Shown: positions 1 to 8,424 of the stretch, one piece after another
Position numbering within the stretch: the stretch's first letter is position 1
How the letters are laid out: every line of letters starts with the position of its first letter
DNA from: a virus
Virus record (IMG/VR): IMGVR_UViG_3300037225_000856
Location: 1 to 64,000 of that record
DNA length: 64,000 nt
Reading direction: 5' to 3' (one strand)
Translations under genes and position numbers: made by a program
Notes under the pieces: generated by a model
The model's input: the letters and a program-made list of their open reading frames with translations, nothing else
The model's database searches: none
What the model was told of the DNA's origin: nothing

Positions 1-1
1 T

Positions 2-1357
2 AATCTTAATACAATTATTGATGATTTATATACAAAATATACTTATGAAATTTACGATGGATTACCTTCATCAGATATTACAAGTTGGGGGTTAAATATT
101 GATAGTTATTTTAAAACAGGTATAACAAAATCTGCAATTGTTAATGGAAACCAAACATATACTTTAACGCCAACATCAATTTCTCAATATACAGCAACAG
201 GACTCACTGATCAAGAGGGACAAAATGTATTAAATAATGCACTTTTTAATATTTTTAATGATGAAAATAATAGAATAGTTTATAGTGTTTATATTCATGG
301 TGCTGCATCAAAATTATATTTATCTGCTGGTGGGACTCAATATAATGAGGCATTAGGTGAAAGAAGAGCACAAGCAGCACAGGCTTTAGTAAGAGCAAAA
401 TTGGTTGCAATGTTTGGACAATCCATTGGTGATAATATTGAAGTTACTTGGGATACTGTGCTTGGTGAAAGCGTTGGTGATGTTCAGGCAAGCGATAGTA
501 CTGCTACAAAAGCAGCTATTCCATATAAAGAAACTAAACAAGCGAGATATGCAGAAATTGATATTCATAAGAATGGTAGAACGTTACCACCAGTAAAGGC
601 AGATTTAAGTCCAACAGACACAACCAATATTGCAAAATTACAATCACAAATTGAAGCTACCAAGACTCAGATCAGACAAATAAAAACCAGCTTATCTTGT
701 GTATTAAATGAGAGAGGAACGACTACTGCAAACGGTACTACTGATACAGGAATTCTTCATGGTTTTGATTCAATTAGTGGTAATTATTATTATCCCGTAT
801 TTCATAGCCAAACACCTGAAGATATGCATAAAAGGTTAACATTTTTACACCAATGTCAAAGACAAGGTGCTTCAAAAAGATGGAATAGTCCTGACCCCAC
901 AAATGCTACAGGAGGTGGTAGTTTAACAGCAAGAAATTCAGTGTTTGGTCGTCAGCCAATATGTATTCTTAGAGTAGGTGACTTTTTCTACACAAAGGTT
1001 ATAATTGAAAACTATACAGTTGACTATTCTGATACTACTTGGGATATGAACCCAGAAGGTTTTGGCATGCAACCAATGTTAGCAAAAGTTACATTACAAT
1101 TGAAGTTAATTGGTGGTCAGTCATTGAAAGGTCCTATCGATGCTTTGCAGAATGCAGTTACTTTCAATTATTATGCAAACTCTTCATTTACAAATGCTGG
1201 TATGTATAAGTTGCCTTCAAGTGAGGCTGATAAACAAGAGTCATTTATTAAACAAATATTGACTGCTGAACAACAAACATTAGGTAGAAGTTATGATGAT
1301 TATACAGTAAAACTGATAACTAATACTGTAATACAAAATCTTTTAATAGGAAGATAA
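2..1357 (+). CDS. Virion protein with OmpA-like domain (5'-partial)
   Basis: The reading frame is open from the window edge, so the N-terminus is missing. A stretch encoded at about 280-420 (YIHGAASKLYLSAGG, then YNEALGERRAQAAQALV) follows the OmpA/MotB C-terminal pattern, in which a beta strand is followed by an NxxLxxRRA helix; that fold normally binds peptidoglycan. A Thr/Gln-rich linker and an unrecognised C-terminal region follow (residues with VGDFFYTKVIIENYTVDYSDTTW). A LysM-type baseplate gene follows directly, which suggests a baseplate or tail-tip protein that meets the cell wall. Family similarity is read by eye, and the virion role is inferred from context. Confidence 0.6.
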   Translation, partial: NLNTIIDDLYTKYTYEIYDGLPSSDITSWGLNIDSYFKTGITKSAIVNGNQTYTLTPTSISQYTATGLTDQEGQNVLNNALFNIFNDENNRIVYSVYIHGAASKLYLSAGGTQYNEALGERRAQAAQALVRAKLVAMFGQSIGDNIEVTWDTVLGESVGDVQASDSTATKAAIPYKETKQARYAEIDIHKNGRTLPPVKADLSPTDTTNIAKLQSQIEATKTQIRQIKTSLSCVLNERGTTTANGTTDTGILHGFDSISGNYYYPVFHSQTPEDMHKRLTFLHQCQRQGASKRWNSPDPTNATGGGSLTARNSVFGRQPICILRVGDFFYTKVIIENYTVDYSDTTWDMNPEGFGMQPMLAKVTLQLKLIGGQSLKGPIDALQNAVTFNYYANSSFTNAGMYKLPSSEADKQESFIKQILTAEQQTLGRSYDDYTVKLITNTVIQNLLIGR

Positions 1358-1605
1358 ATTTAAAAATTTTTAATTATGTTTATAAATTTAAAAATTAAAG
1401 TATTTATAAAAGACCCATATTAATAATATGGCAATGAGTAAGGTTGGCTGAAAACTTAATATTAATTAAAAAGTTTGAGTCATGCTCGGATAAAAATAAA
1501 AGAAATTGGAAACGATTGGTTAAAACCAATAATATTCAATAGAGGGTTGTGATAAACCCAATAAAGATAATGCCTTTATAAAATAAAATATTATTATATA
1601 CCATT
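1358..1605 (+). other. Hairpin-rich spacer, possible structured RNA leader
   Basis: No open reading frame of note. A GTATTTATA motif lies at 1400-1408. It is followed by a series of inverted repeats: 1415-1431 (CCATATT/AATATGG), 1452-1476 (AAACTT/AAGTTT around an AT-rich palindrome), 1515-1530 (ATTGGT/ACCAAT with loop TAAA) and 1544-1559 (GGGTT/AACCC). This would be a structured 5' leader for the baseplate gene or a small phage RNA. No known riboswitch or intron core was recognised. Confidence 0.4.
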
Positions 1606-1920
1606 ATGCCAAATATAGATTATGACAGATATGCAATATTAAGAAATGGTGATGGCACTGTTGATGCGATGCCATATGTTAATTTACCTGTAAATCCGAG
1701 TGATAAATATGAATATTGGAATTCAGATTTTAGCAGGATGGATAAACTTAGCCAAAAATATTATGGAAATCCATTTTATGACTTCTTTATAATGTATGCT
1801 AATGGTCAGTTTGTGAGCGAGTTTGACATACCAGACGGCACACTTTTACGCATACCCTTCCCTTTAACTAAGGTCAAAGGAGACTATGAAGCAATATTAA
1901 CCGCATTTAAAACGCAATAA
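1606..1920 (+). CDS. Baseplate wedge protein, LysM-like (T4 gp53 type)
   Basis: This 104-residue protein has the pattern RMDKLSQKYYGNPFYDFFIMYAN followed by a D(I/L)PDGTLLRIP segment. That is the arrangement seen in LysM-like wedge proteins of contractile tails (T4 gp53 family): a short beta-alpha-alpha-beta unit with YYG and an aromatic helix, then an 'IPxGxxLRIP' strand. Length suits the compact members of the family. It follows the OmpA-domain protein and ends just before the promoter of the glycan operon, so it marks the boundary of the tail gene block. Confidence 0.7.
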   Translation: MPNIDYDRYAILRNGDGTVDAMPYVNLPVNPSDKYEYWNSDFSRMDKLSQKYYGNPFYDFFIMYANGQFVSEFDIPDGTLLRIPFPLTKVKGDYEAILTAFKTQ

Positions 1921-1922
1921 TA

Positions 1923-1954
1923 CTTGACAATCTAAATTAAAATGACTATGTTTG
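1923..1954 (+). promoter_or_regulatory. Bacteroidota-type promoter of the glycan operon
   Basis: cTTG at 1923-1926, a 20-bp spacer, then TATGTTTG at 1947-1954, matching the Bacteroidota primary-sigma pattern (TTTG, about 19 bp, TAnnTTTG). Much the same sequence, including TTGACAATC, occurs before the helicase gene at 62860-62890. The -7 box overlaps the first in-frame ATG (1942), so that codon lies upstream of the expected transcription start and translation should begin at 1975. Confidence 0.75.
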
Positions 1955-1974
1955 CAGTTGCTAAAATTGTAAAC

Positions 1975-2667
1975 ATGAAAAATAATATTATTGTGGTCTT
2001 TTCTTCACACTTAGGCGATGAAATTAATAATAAATTTATAGAGCATATTGATAACACAATTGGAGTTAAACATACAACGATATGTTATACTAATTATAAT
2101 CAGTTCAGTCTTACTGAATTATACAATAAAGCAATTAAAGAACATAACAGTCCTGATGCAATCTTTGTATTTTGCCACCCGGATATTTTTATTAAAACCC
2201 GCACATGGGGTAGGTTATTATTAAGTAAATTTAATGCACTCTCATATTCCATAATTGGCGTTGCTGGTTCAAAAATTCTAACAGATAATGCAATTTGGTG
2301 GACTAATCGGGCAGCCATGACAGGAATAGTTGAACATACCGATAGTATTAGTACATGGGTGAGTGAATATTCTCATGAGCGTAAAGGTCAGGTTACACCA
2401 GTAGTTTTGGTTGATGGAGTATTTATGGCAGTCGATTGCAATAACATTGAACATCAATTTGATGAAGAGTTTAAAGGCTTCCATTTTTATGATTTATCGC
2501 TATCAATTCCGAATTTTATTGCGGGATGCAATATTGGCGTAACGACTGATATAAGGATAATTCATCAATCAATTGGCATGACAAATGAGCAATGGGAAGC
2601 AAGTAGACAGCAATTTGTAAATAAATATAAAAACGAACTACCAATAGATTTGGATAATTATAAGTAA
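1975..2667 (+). CDS. Glycosyltransferase, StrF/GT2_5-like
   Basis: A protein of about 230 residues starting MKNNIIVVFSSH. It has a YNKAIKEH helix followed by FVFCHPDIFI, the position of the metal-binding D(x)D in the StrF-type GT-A family, and a later GFHFYDLSLSI segment (family pattern FHFYDxDLC). The expected role is transfer of a sugar from a nucleotide donor in the cytoplasm. The upstream ATG at 1942 sits within the promoter -7 element, so the start at 1975 is preferred. It is the first gene of the 23-kb glycan operon. Donor and acceptor cannot be told from sequence. Confidence 0.65.
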   Translation: MKNNIIVVFSSHLGDEINNKFIEHIDNTIGVKHTTICYTNYNQFSLTELYNKAIKEHNSPDAIFVFCHPDIFIKTRTWGRLLLSKFNALSYSIIGVAGSKILTDNAIWWTNRAAMTGIVEHTDSISTWVSEYSHERKGQVTPVVLVDGVFMAVDCNNIEHQFDEEFKGFHFYDLSLSIPNFIAGCNIGVTTDIRIIHQSIGMTNEQWEASRQQFVNKYKNELPIDLDNYK

Positions 2668-2678
2668 ATATATTAATC

Positions 2679-3308
2679 ATGTCAATAAAAGTAGATAAAG
2701 TTGATGAAGGTTTACCCATAAGCGTAATAGTACCAACAATGTTAAAACGTAAAGCATTTTTGGAAGCACACGTATTACCAATGATTGAAAATAACGAACC
2801 AATAGAAATTATTAAGGTCATGAATGAAGGGTCAGCACCGCATCAGCGTAATATAGGTGCAGAGAAAGCTACACAGAAGTATCTTATGTTTTGGGATGAT
2901 GATTGCGTTATGCCACAAGGTTTTCTTAAAATGCTTCTTACTACCCTTGAAAACAGTAATGCTGATTATGCCTACACAGGCTATTATGGCATAGCAATGA
3001 ATCCTAATGTTGAACCTAATTATAATTTTGTTATAGAAAGTCAGATTTTTAATGCAAGCGTGCTTAGACAATATAATTATATTAGTACAATGGCATTAAT
3101 TAAAAAAATAGCTTTTATTGGTTTTGATGAAACATTAAAGAGATTTCAGGATTGGTCAATGTGGTTAAGTATGTTAGAGCAGGGCAAAACTGGTATTTTT
3201 GTACCCAATATAAAATTTCTGGCATTTTTTAATGATGATGGACAAACATCAAAAAATAATTCACAAGTAGACGCATATAATATTATTAGAATAAAACATA
3301 ATTTATAA
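2679..3308 (+). CDS. Family 2 glycosyltransferase
   Basis: 209 residues, GT-A fold. It begins with a typical strand (ISVIVPTMLKR), then HQRNIGAEKA before FWDDDCVMP, where DDD is the nucleotide-sugar/metal-binding DxD site. A RFQDWSMWL segment downstream corresponds to the catalytic-base (E/D)D region of GT2 enzymes. It is 11 bp after the preceding transferase and read in the same operon. An endonuclease gene begins 3 bp after its stop codon, so this gene and the transferase at 4217 were probably adjacent before that insertion. Confidence 0.75.
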   Translation: MSIKVDKVDEGLPISVIVPTMLKRKAFLEAHVLPMIENNEPIEIIKVMNEGSAPHQRNIGAEKATQKYLMFWDDDCVMPQGFLKMLLTTLENSNADYAYTGYYGIAMNPNVEPNYNFVIESQIFNASVLRQYNYISTMALIKKIAFIGFDETLKRFQDWSMWLSMLEQGKTGIFVPNIKFLAFFNDDGQTSKNNSQVDAYNIIRIKHNL

Positions 3309-3311
3309 TAT

Positions 3312-4220
3312 ATGAACATTTCTGTTAGAAAAATATGGAATGAAGACGAAACTAATTTTTTATTAGCAAATTATTCTAATGAAGGATTAAAATTTTGTTT
3401 TAAAAAATTAAATATATCAAAATATGTTATTTTTAGAAAAGCAAAATCATTAGGTCTTAAAGTTTCTGAGCAAAAATTACGAGAATTACAATCTAAGTCA
3501 CAACAAGAAAATAATTTTAAAAAATATTCTCCAGAAGAATATATAAATCCAAGAACTCCAGAAACTGCATATTTTTTAGGTTATTTTTGGGCAGATGGCA
3601 ACATAATAAAAAGAAATACACATAAATCATCAATATCTTTAGTTGAAAAAGATGCTGAGTATTTATTTAATAATATTGTAAAAAAAATAAATGGTAATGT
3701 TTGGACAATAAGTAACTCAATTCCTGTTTATTCCATTGATAAATTTGGTAATAAAAAGCAAGTTAGAAATCAAAAACTGATTAAATCATATTCGATTGAG
3801 TTATTTAATTTTTTTAAAATTATGAATTACGATATTAAATCGAAAACTAATTTCAATAAAATATTTAATATTATTCCGCAGCATTTAAAGTCATTATTTA
3901 TTTTGGGTTTGTTTGATGGTGATGGCTGTATAAATACAACCTATAAAACATATAAAAACATTAGCGGAAGAGTAGAATTTAGTTCAACATATAATTATGA
4001 TTGGTCAACATTTGCAAATTATTTAAGTGAAAATAAAATAGAATATATAATAAAAAATAGAGTAAATAAAAATGGAAAATGCTCATTATTTAGAATTAAT
4101 AAACAAACATCAATTATAAATTTATATGAATTGATTTATAAAAATAGTGAGATTGGATTACTACGTAAAAGAGAGAAATTTAAAAAATATTATAATTATT
4201 TAATAAATAAAGGCATATGA
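3312..4220 (+). CDS. LAGLIDADG homing endonuclease (free-standing)
   Basis: 302 residues with two LAGLIDADG-type motifs: AYFLGYFWADGN at about residues 86-97 and FILGLFDGDGC near residues 194-205, so one chain should supply both catalytic acidic residues. The N-terminus (W..DE..FLLANY, KAKSLGLK) looks like a helix-turn-helix DNA-binding region. The gene fits exactly between two glycosyltransferase genes: it starts 3 bp after one stop, and its TGA overlaps the next ATG (ATGA at 4217-4220). No intron core was recognised, so it appears to be an intergenic free-standing mobile endonuclease rather than an intron ORF. Confidence 0.85.
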   Translation: MNISVRKIWNEDETNFLLANYSNEGLKFCFKKLNISKYVIFRKAKSLGLKVSEQKLRELQSKSQQENNFKKYSPEEYINPRTPETAYFLGYFWADGNIIKRNTHKSSISLVEKDAEYLFNNIVKKINGNVWTISNSIPVYSIDKFGNKKQVRNQKLIKSYSIELFNFFKIMNYDIKSKTNFNKIFNIIPQHLKSLFILGLFDGDGCINTTYKTYKNISGRVEFSSTYNYDWSTFANYLSENKIEYIIKNRVNKNGKCSLFRINKQTSIINLYELIYKNSEIGLLRKREKFKKYYNYLINKGI

Positions 4221-4936
4221 GAGTGAACTTTTTAATGAGGTGTTTTAACCGTCTGGAATACAGCGTTTTAACATTAAGAGAAATAGATCGTTTAGCAGGT
4301 TACGATAATTACAAAGTAATAATGATTGACCAAGCAAGTACCGATGGTACAAGAGAATGGCTAAAATCTTTGGTGAAAGAAGGATATTATAAAATAAAAC
4401 CTATTTATTCTAATGAAAATCTTGGTGATTTTGGTGGTACAAAACTTGGTTATGATAATCTTGATGAAGATTGTGAGTACGTAATTCAGCAAGACAATGA
4501 TGCTGTTCCGATTACTCCTCATTTTTTGGCTAACATGGTTAAAATCATGGATGCATTCCCAAAAATCGGTCAATTAATGCTTAAAAGAAATGGTGTTACT
4601 AATGTATTACAAATATCAAATAAAATTGATTATGAAGGTATTATATTTGGAGATTCACAAATTGTGACATGCGTTAATATGCAGAGAAGAAAAGTTGTTG
4701 AAGAAATTAATTCATGGATTGTTGATGAAACACAATTTTGGGATTTTAATTTAAATGCCGAAATGCGTAAGCGTGGTTATGAATTGAAAAAAATTGAAAA
4801 CATTAGAGTTGTACATATTGACATGTTTCCAGAATTAGGATTAATGTTACAATCTAAAAAATATCCTTTATATTTTAAAAATCGTCCAAATGGTAGTGGT
4901 AAAATAAATTTTAATACTGTTAATTATAATGCATAA
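4217..4936 (+). CDS. Family 2 glycosyltransferase
   Basis: 239 residues. The N-terminal strand VNFLMRCFNR is followed by VIMIDQASTDGT (the VDxxSxDGT nucleotide-binding segment of GT2) and YSNENLGDFGG, then YVIQQDNDAVP, where DND is the DxD-equivalent. The C-terminal half contains a WDFNLNAEMRKRGYEL segment where GT2 enzymes place the catalytic acid and acceptor helix. Its start overlaps the stop of the LAGLIDADG gene by 4 bp, so it is now translationally coupled to that mobile gene. The donor sugar is unknown. Confidence 0.75.
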   Translation: MRVNFLMRCFNRLEYSVLTLREIDRLAGYDNYKVIMIDQASTDGTREWLKSLVKEGYYKIKPIYSNENLGDFGGTKLGYDNLDEDCEYVIQQDNDAVPITPHFLANMVKIMDAFPKIGQLMLKRNGVTNVLQISNKIDYEGIIFGDSQIVTCVNMQRRKVVEEINSWIVDETQFWDFNLNAEMRKRGYELKKIENIRVVHIDMFPELGLMLQSKKYPLYFKNRPNGSGKINFNTVNYNA

Positions 4937-5671
4937 ATGATAAGCGTAATTTTAAATGTGTATAAGAGACCACATACTCTTGAAAGACAAATTGAAGCAA
5001 TAAAAAATCAATCAGTTACAGTGAAAGCTGAAAACATTCATGTTTGGTATAATAGGAGTGATGTAGCACAACATTTTCCACAGGATAAGACTATAAAAAC
5101 ATATGCTTGTAGCTGGAACACTAAATTTTTTGGCAGGTTTACAATATCTCTTTTAGTAAGAACGCCATATGCTGCAATCTTTGACGATGATACAATACCA
5201 AAAAAAGATTGGTTTAAGAATTGTTTGGAAACAATTGAAAAACCAGAAACAAATGGAATTCTTGGTGGTACTGGTGTTATTTTATTAGAAAAAAAATACG
5301 TTCCACAAATTAATTTTGGATGGAGTAGTAAACATGTGAATACCACAGAAAGAGTTGACTTGGTTGGTCATGCTTGGTTTTTTAGACAAGAATGGGCAAA
5401 ATATCTGTGGTATGAAAAACCATTTGACTGGAATAATGGTGAGGATATTATGTTTTCATATCTGGCTCAAAAATATGGTGGTATAAATACATTTGTTCCA
5501 CCGCATCCTGAAGATAATAAAGATTTGTGGAGTTCTGATTTTAATCTTGGAAGAGAAATTGGTGGTGATGAAAATGCGTCATTTAGATTAGGAAATCATT
5601 ATGTTGAAAGGGATAGAATTTGTGAATATTGTATAAATAATGGTTGGAAAACAGTTAATAGTATTATATAA
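4937..5671 (+). CDS. GT-A glycosyltransferase
   Basis: 244 residues. ISVILNVYKRPHTLERQIEAI is a standard GT2 opening, AAIFDDDTIPKKDW carries the DDD metal-binding site, and NNGEDIMFSYLAQKYGG has the ED pair typical of the catalytic base region. Arrangement and length also resemble the exostosin GT64-type domain. It directly abuts the previous stop codon. It is a cytoplasmic sugar transferase of the cluster with unknown linkage. Confidence 0.7.
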   Translation: MISVILNVYKRPHTLERQIEAIKNQSVTVKAENIHVWYNRSDVAQHFPQDKTIKTYACSWNTKFFGRFTISLLVRTPYAAIFDDDTIPKKDWFKNCLETIEKPETNGILGGTGVILLEKKYVPQINFGWSSKHVNTTERVDLVGHAWFFRQEWAKYLWYEKPFDWNNGEDIMFSYLAQKYGGINTFVPPHPEDNKDLWSSDFNLGREIGGDENASFRLGNHYVERDRICEYCINNGWKTVNSII

Positions 5672-5672
5672 A

Positions 5673-6401
5673 ATGAAAGACTTTAAACAAGACTTTGCAA
5701 AATTTGCAAAAATGGTGAAAGAACATCAGTCGTTTGCAATTTCAAGAAATAATGACGGTGAAATGATTATTTTATTTAACGAATTTATTGATATTCGAAA
5801 TAAATGTAATGGAGAATTCATTTATAATCCCCAGCAGGTAGAACATAGATTTTTTAGAGAAAAACTACTGGAATCTGCACAATATAAAGCTGATAATTAC
5901 TATGTCGGCATTGCTTGTAGATGTTGTGTGGGTAATGAAAAGCACGAAAAATTAAAAGCATTAACTGGTCAAGATGAAGAACATCTTACATGGGGAAATA
6001 TATTTGTTAATTCAAATTATCCGCTTTATATTGAGAAAATATTACCAGAATATAGTAATTACAAAATGATTATGGTAGTAAATAATAAAGCAATTTTGGA
6101 TTATTTACCTTTTGCTAATAAGATTGTAAAGACATTTCGTGTCGGTACAAATGCTTGGATGTCCAATTATGATTTAGTGGATAAAATGAAAAAATATATT
6201 GAAGATAATAAAATCAAAGGACATATGTTTTTGTTTTGTGCAGGACCGTTTTCAAACATTTTGATTCATGAGTGTTTTAAATCTTCACTAAACAATACTT
6301 ATTTGGACACAGGTTCTACGCTTGACAGTAGAATGGGTCTTGGAACAACCAGAGGTTATCTACAAGGCGCAAATACATTAAGACAAACTTGTATTTGGTA
6401 A
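5673..6401 (+). CDS. GT-D-type glycosyltransferase (DUF1792-like)
   Basis: About 242 residues. FAISRNNDGEMIILF near the N-terminus matches the (F/I)SRxxDGE motif of the DUF1792/GT-D fold, in which the DGE residues bind the metal-nucleotide. The C-terminal FLFCAGPFSNILIHECF and LDTGSTLD segments match that family's GP(L/F)Sxxxxxxxx and D(I/T)G regions. The start at 5673 is preferred over the in-frame ATG at 5640, because 5640 lies inside the previous gene and 5673 follows its stop by one base. The fold class differs from the GT2 genes on either side. Confidence 0.6.
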   Translation: MKDFKQDFAKFAKMVKEHQSFAISRNNDGEMIILFNEFIDIRNKCNGEFIYNPQQVEHRFFREKLLESAQYKADNYYVGIACRCCVGNEKHEKLKALTGQDEEHLTWGNIFVNSNYPLYIEKILPEYSNYKMIMVVNNKAILDYLPFANKIVKTFRVGTNAWMSNYDLVDKMKKYIEDNKIKGHMFLFCAGPFSNILIHECFKSSLNNTYLDTGSTLDSRMGLGTTRGYLQGANTLRQTCIW

Positions 6402-6402
6402 T

Positions 6403-7104
6403 ATGATCAATCAAATAGTATATACAAATTCGAACTGCTCAGATTTATGGGAAATGTTTATTAAACAAAATGAGAAGCATTGTAAAATGCCTTTGTATTT
6501 TATTTCAGACAAACTTCCAGAGAATTATCATAATAATTTTTTGAAGTATACTAATGATGAGCCATACTATAAGGTTTGGGTAGAAGCAGCACAGATGTTT
6601 GGTAAGGATTTTTTTATTTATTTACAGGAAGATTTTGTATTATATGCAGATGTTAATCAAAATAAAATCGATGAATATGTTGAATTCTTGAAGAATAATT
6701 CTAAATATTCATTTGTAAGATTATTAAAGTCTGGAAATCTTAATAATAAAAAAATTTCTTCAACGTTATATGAAATTGAAAGTACAAATCCGAACATTTT
6801 TTCAATGCAAGCAACTATCTGGAGAACTTCAGATAATATATTATTAATGAACACTGTAAAAAGTAAAGGATGGCTGGAAACTGATGGTGATTATCGTAAT
6901 AGAATGATTGGACTTAATATGAAGGGTGCTTATCATTATGATGATGAAAACAAACGTGGTAGTGCTCATTATGATAGTAATGTATATCCATATATTGCAA
7001 CAGCAATTGGTGGTGGTAAATGGAATATGAGAGAATATGGCATACAATTAAATAAATTGTTTGCTGAATATAAGATAGATGTTAATAAAAGAGGAAAATT
7101 ATGA
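6403..7104 (+). CDS. Putative glycosyltransferase-like protein
   Basis: 233 residues, not assigned to a named family with confidence. It shows a GT-A-like order: an N-terminal strand (NQIVYTNSNCSDLW), a middle strand FFIYLQEDFVLY in which ED could serve as the DxD-like metal site, and a C-terminal region ending near HYDSNVYPYIATAIGGGKWN. It sits within an uninterrupted run of glycosyltransferases and overlaps the next gene by 4 bp. The role in glycan synthesis is inferred mainly from context. Confidence 0.45.
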   Translation: MINQIVYTNSNCSDLWEMFIKQNEKHCKMPLYFISDKLPENYHNNFLKYTNDEPYYKVWVEAAQMFGKDFFIYLQEDFVLYADVNQNKIDEYVEFLKNNSKYSFVRLLKSGNLNNKKISSTLYEIESTNPNIFSMQATIWRTSDNILLMNTVKSKGWLETDGDYRNRMIGLNMKGAYHYDDENKRGSAHYDSNVYPYIATAIGGGKWNMREYGIQLNKLFAEYKIDVNKRGKL

Positions 7105-7718
7105 TATTAAATTTAAACGAATTACATAGAAAATATAATATGAAAATTCATGGTGTTATTCATATTGGTGCACATTTTGGAGAAGAGCAAAATATATATA
7201 AGTTATTAAATATTAATAAAATATCGTATTTTGAACCAGTTGGTAAAACATTTAAAAAATTAAAAGAAAGGGTTGGTAATAATGCTAATTTATTTAATTA
7301 TGCTTTAGGTAATGAAAATAAAGAAATTGAAATGTATGTTGAAGAAGCAGACGCATATGGGTGTTCATCTTTATTAAAACCAAGCGATAATTATAAAAAT
7401 GTAAAATTTAATTATGGTGAAATTGTTCAAATGAAACGTCTTGACGATATTGAATTTGATTTTAACGATTATAATTTCATGAATATTGATGTTCAAGGAT
7501 ATGAATTAGAGGTGTTAAAAGGTTCTGTTAAAACATTGGAACACATGGATTATATTATGAGTGAAATTAATAGAAACATTCCTGAGAAACCATTAGAATA
7601 TATAAATTGTGTTGAAATTAATAAATTAGTTGAATTTTTATCATCGTTGGGGTTTCAATTAGTTGAACAAAATTGGGCTGGTATATCTTGGGGTGATGGA
7701 TTTTTTATTAGAAAATAA
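7101..7718 (+). CDS. FkbM family methyltransferase
   Basis: 205 residues. GVIHIGAHFGEE is the SAM-binding motif I (GANxGxx type), YFEPVG is motif II with the acidic residue, and FMNIDVQGYELEVLKG is the signature of FkbM-family O-methyltransferases (K/NIDVxGxExxVLxG). These enzymes commonly methylate sugar hydroxyls in O-antigens and capsules. It overlaps its upstream neighbour by 4 bp (ATGA). A second FkbM gene lies at 19496, so two sugar positions may be methylated. Confidence 0.85.
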   Translation: MILNLNELHRKYNMKIHGVIHIGAHFGEEQNIYKLLNINKISYFEPVGKTFKKLKERVGNNANLFNYALGNENKEIEMYVEEADAYGCSSLLKPSDNYKNVKFNYGEIVQMKRLDDIEFDFNDYNFMNIDVQGYELEVLKGSVKTLEHMDYIMSEINRNIPEKPLEYINCVEINKLVEFLSSLGFQLVEQNWAGISWGDGFFIRK

Positions 7719-7719
7719 A

Positions 7720-8424
7720 ATGATAGTAGGAAATGGAATGATAGCATCTGAATTTAATTTACATAGTGAAGATTATGTGGATTATCTTATATTTGCATCT
7801 GGCGTTTCAAATTCAAAAGAAATTAACAAAAATGAGTTTGATCGTGAAAAAAAAATAATATTAGAAATAATTAATAAATATAAAAGATTAAAACTAATTT
7901 ATTTTAGTAGTATATTAGTTGAAATTTCAAAAAATAAATATTACACTGCAAAATTAGAAATTGAAGAATTAATAAAAACTTACGCAGCTAACTATATTAT
8001 TTTTAGACTTCCACAAATAATTGGTAACCGTGGTAATTCAAACAATTTAGTAAATTTTTTAAAACATTCTATAAATAATGATTTGGAAATTATTGTGTAT
8101 AATGATGTTGAAAGAGCATTGATAGATATTGAAGACTTAGTAATGGTTGTCAATTATTGTAAAAATAAAATTAATCATGAAATATTAAACTTTTCTGGTA
8201 TTGAAAAATTAAATGTAATTATATTATGTAACTTAATTGGTAATATTTTAAATAAAAAACCAATTTTAAAAATTACAAACGATGTCGAAAATAATAATTG
8301 GAACACTAAAAACAGTGACATTGTAAATGAAGCAATTGTTAAAATTAACAATGTGGAATATACAAATAGAGTGTTGAGAAAATATATTAAAAATGAAAGT
8401 AATAACATTAAGTTTTGCATATGA
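7720..8424 (+). CDS. Extended SDR-like NAD(P)-dependent epimerase/reductase
   Basis: About 234 residues. The start at 7720 is chosen because MIVGNGMIASEF forms the expected first strand with a GxGxxA nucleotide-binding loop; an in-frame ATG at 7663 lies inside the methyltransferase gene. KLIYFSSIL carries the Ser of the catalytic site and YYTAK gives YxxxK. The protein is shorter than typical sugar-nucleotide epimerases (about 310 residues), and the C-terminal substrate domain is reduced, so the substrate is unclear. Codon use is extremely AT-rich, as in the adjacent genes. Confidence 0.65.
   Translation: MIVGNGMIASEFNLHSEDYVDYLIFASGVSNSKEINKNEFDREKKIILEIINKYKRLKLIYFSSILVEISKNKYYTAKLEIEELIKTYAANYIIFRLPQIIGNRGNSNNLVNFLKHSINNDLEIIVYNDVERALIDIEDLVMVVNYCKNKINHEILNFSGIEKLNVIILCNLIGNILNKKPILKITNDVENNNWNTKNSDIVNEAIVKINNVEYTNRVLRKYIKNESNNIKFCI

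Noticed and set aside
1942-1974. Upstream ATG as the start of the first glycosyltransferase
   Set aside because: It lies inside the promoter (the -7 box is 1947-1954), so it would not be in the mRNA; 1975 gives a normal start.
3312-4220. Group I intron around the LAGLIDADG gene
   Set aside because: The flanking genes are complete and separate, with no room for an intron core.
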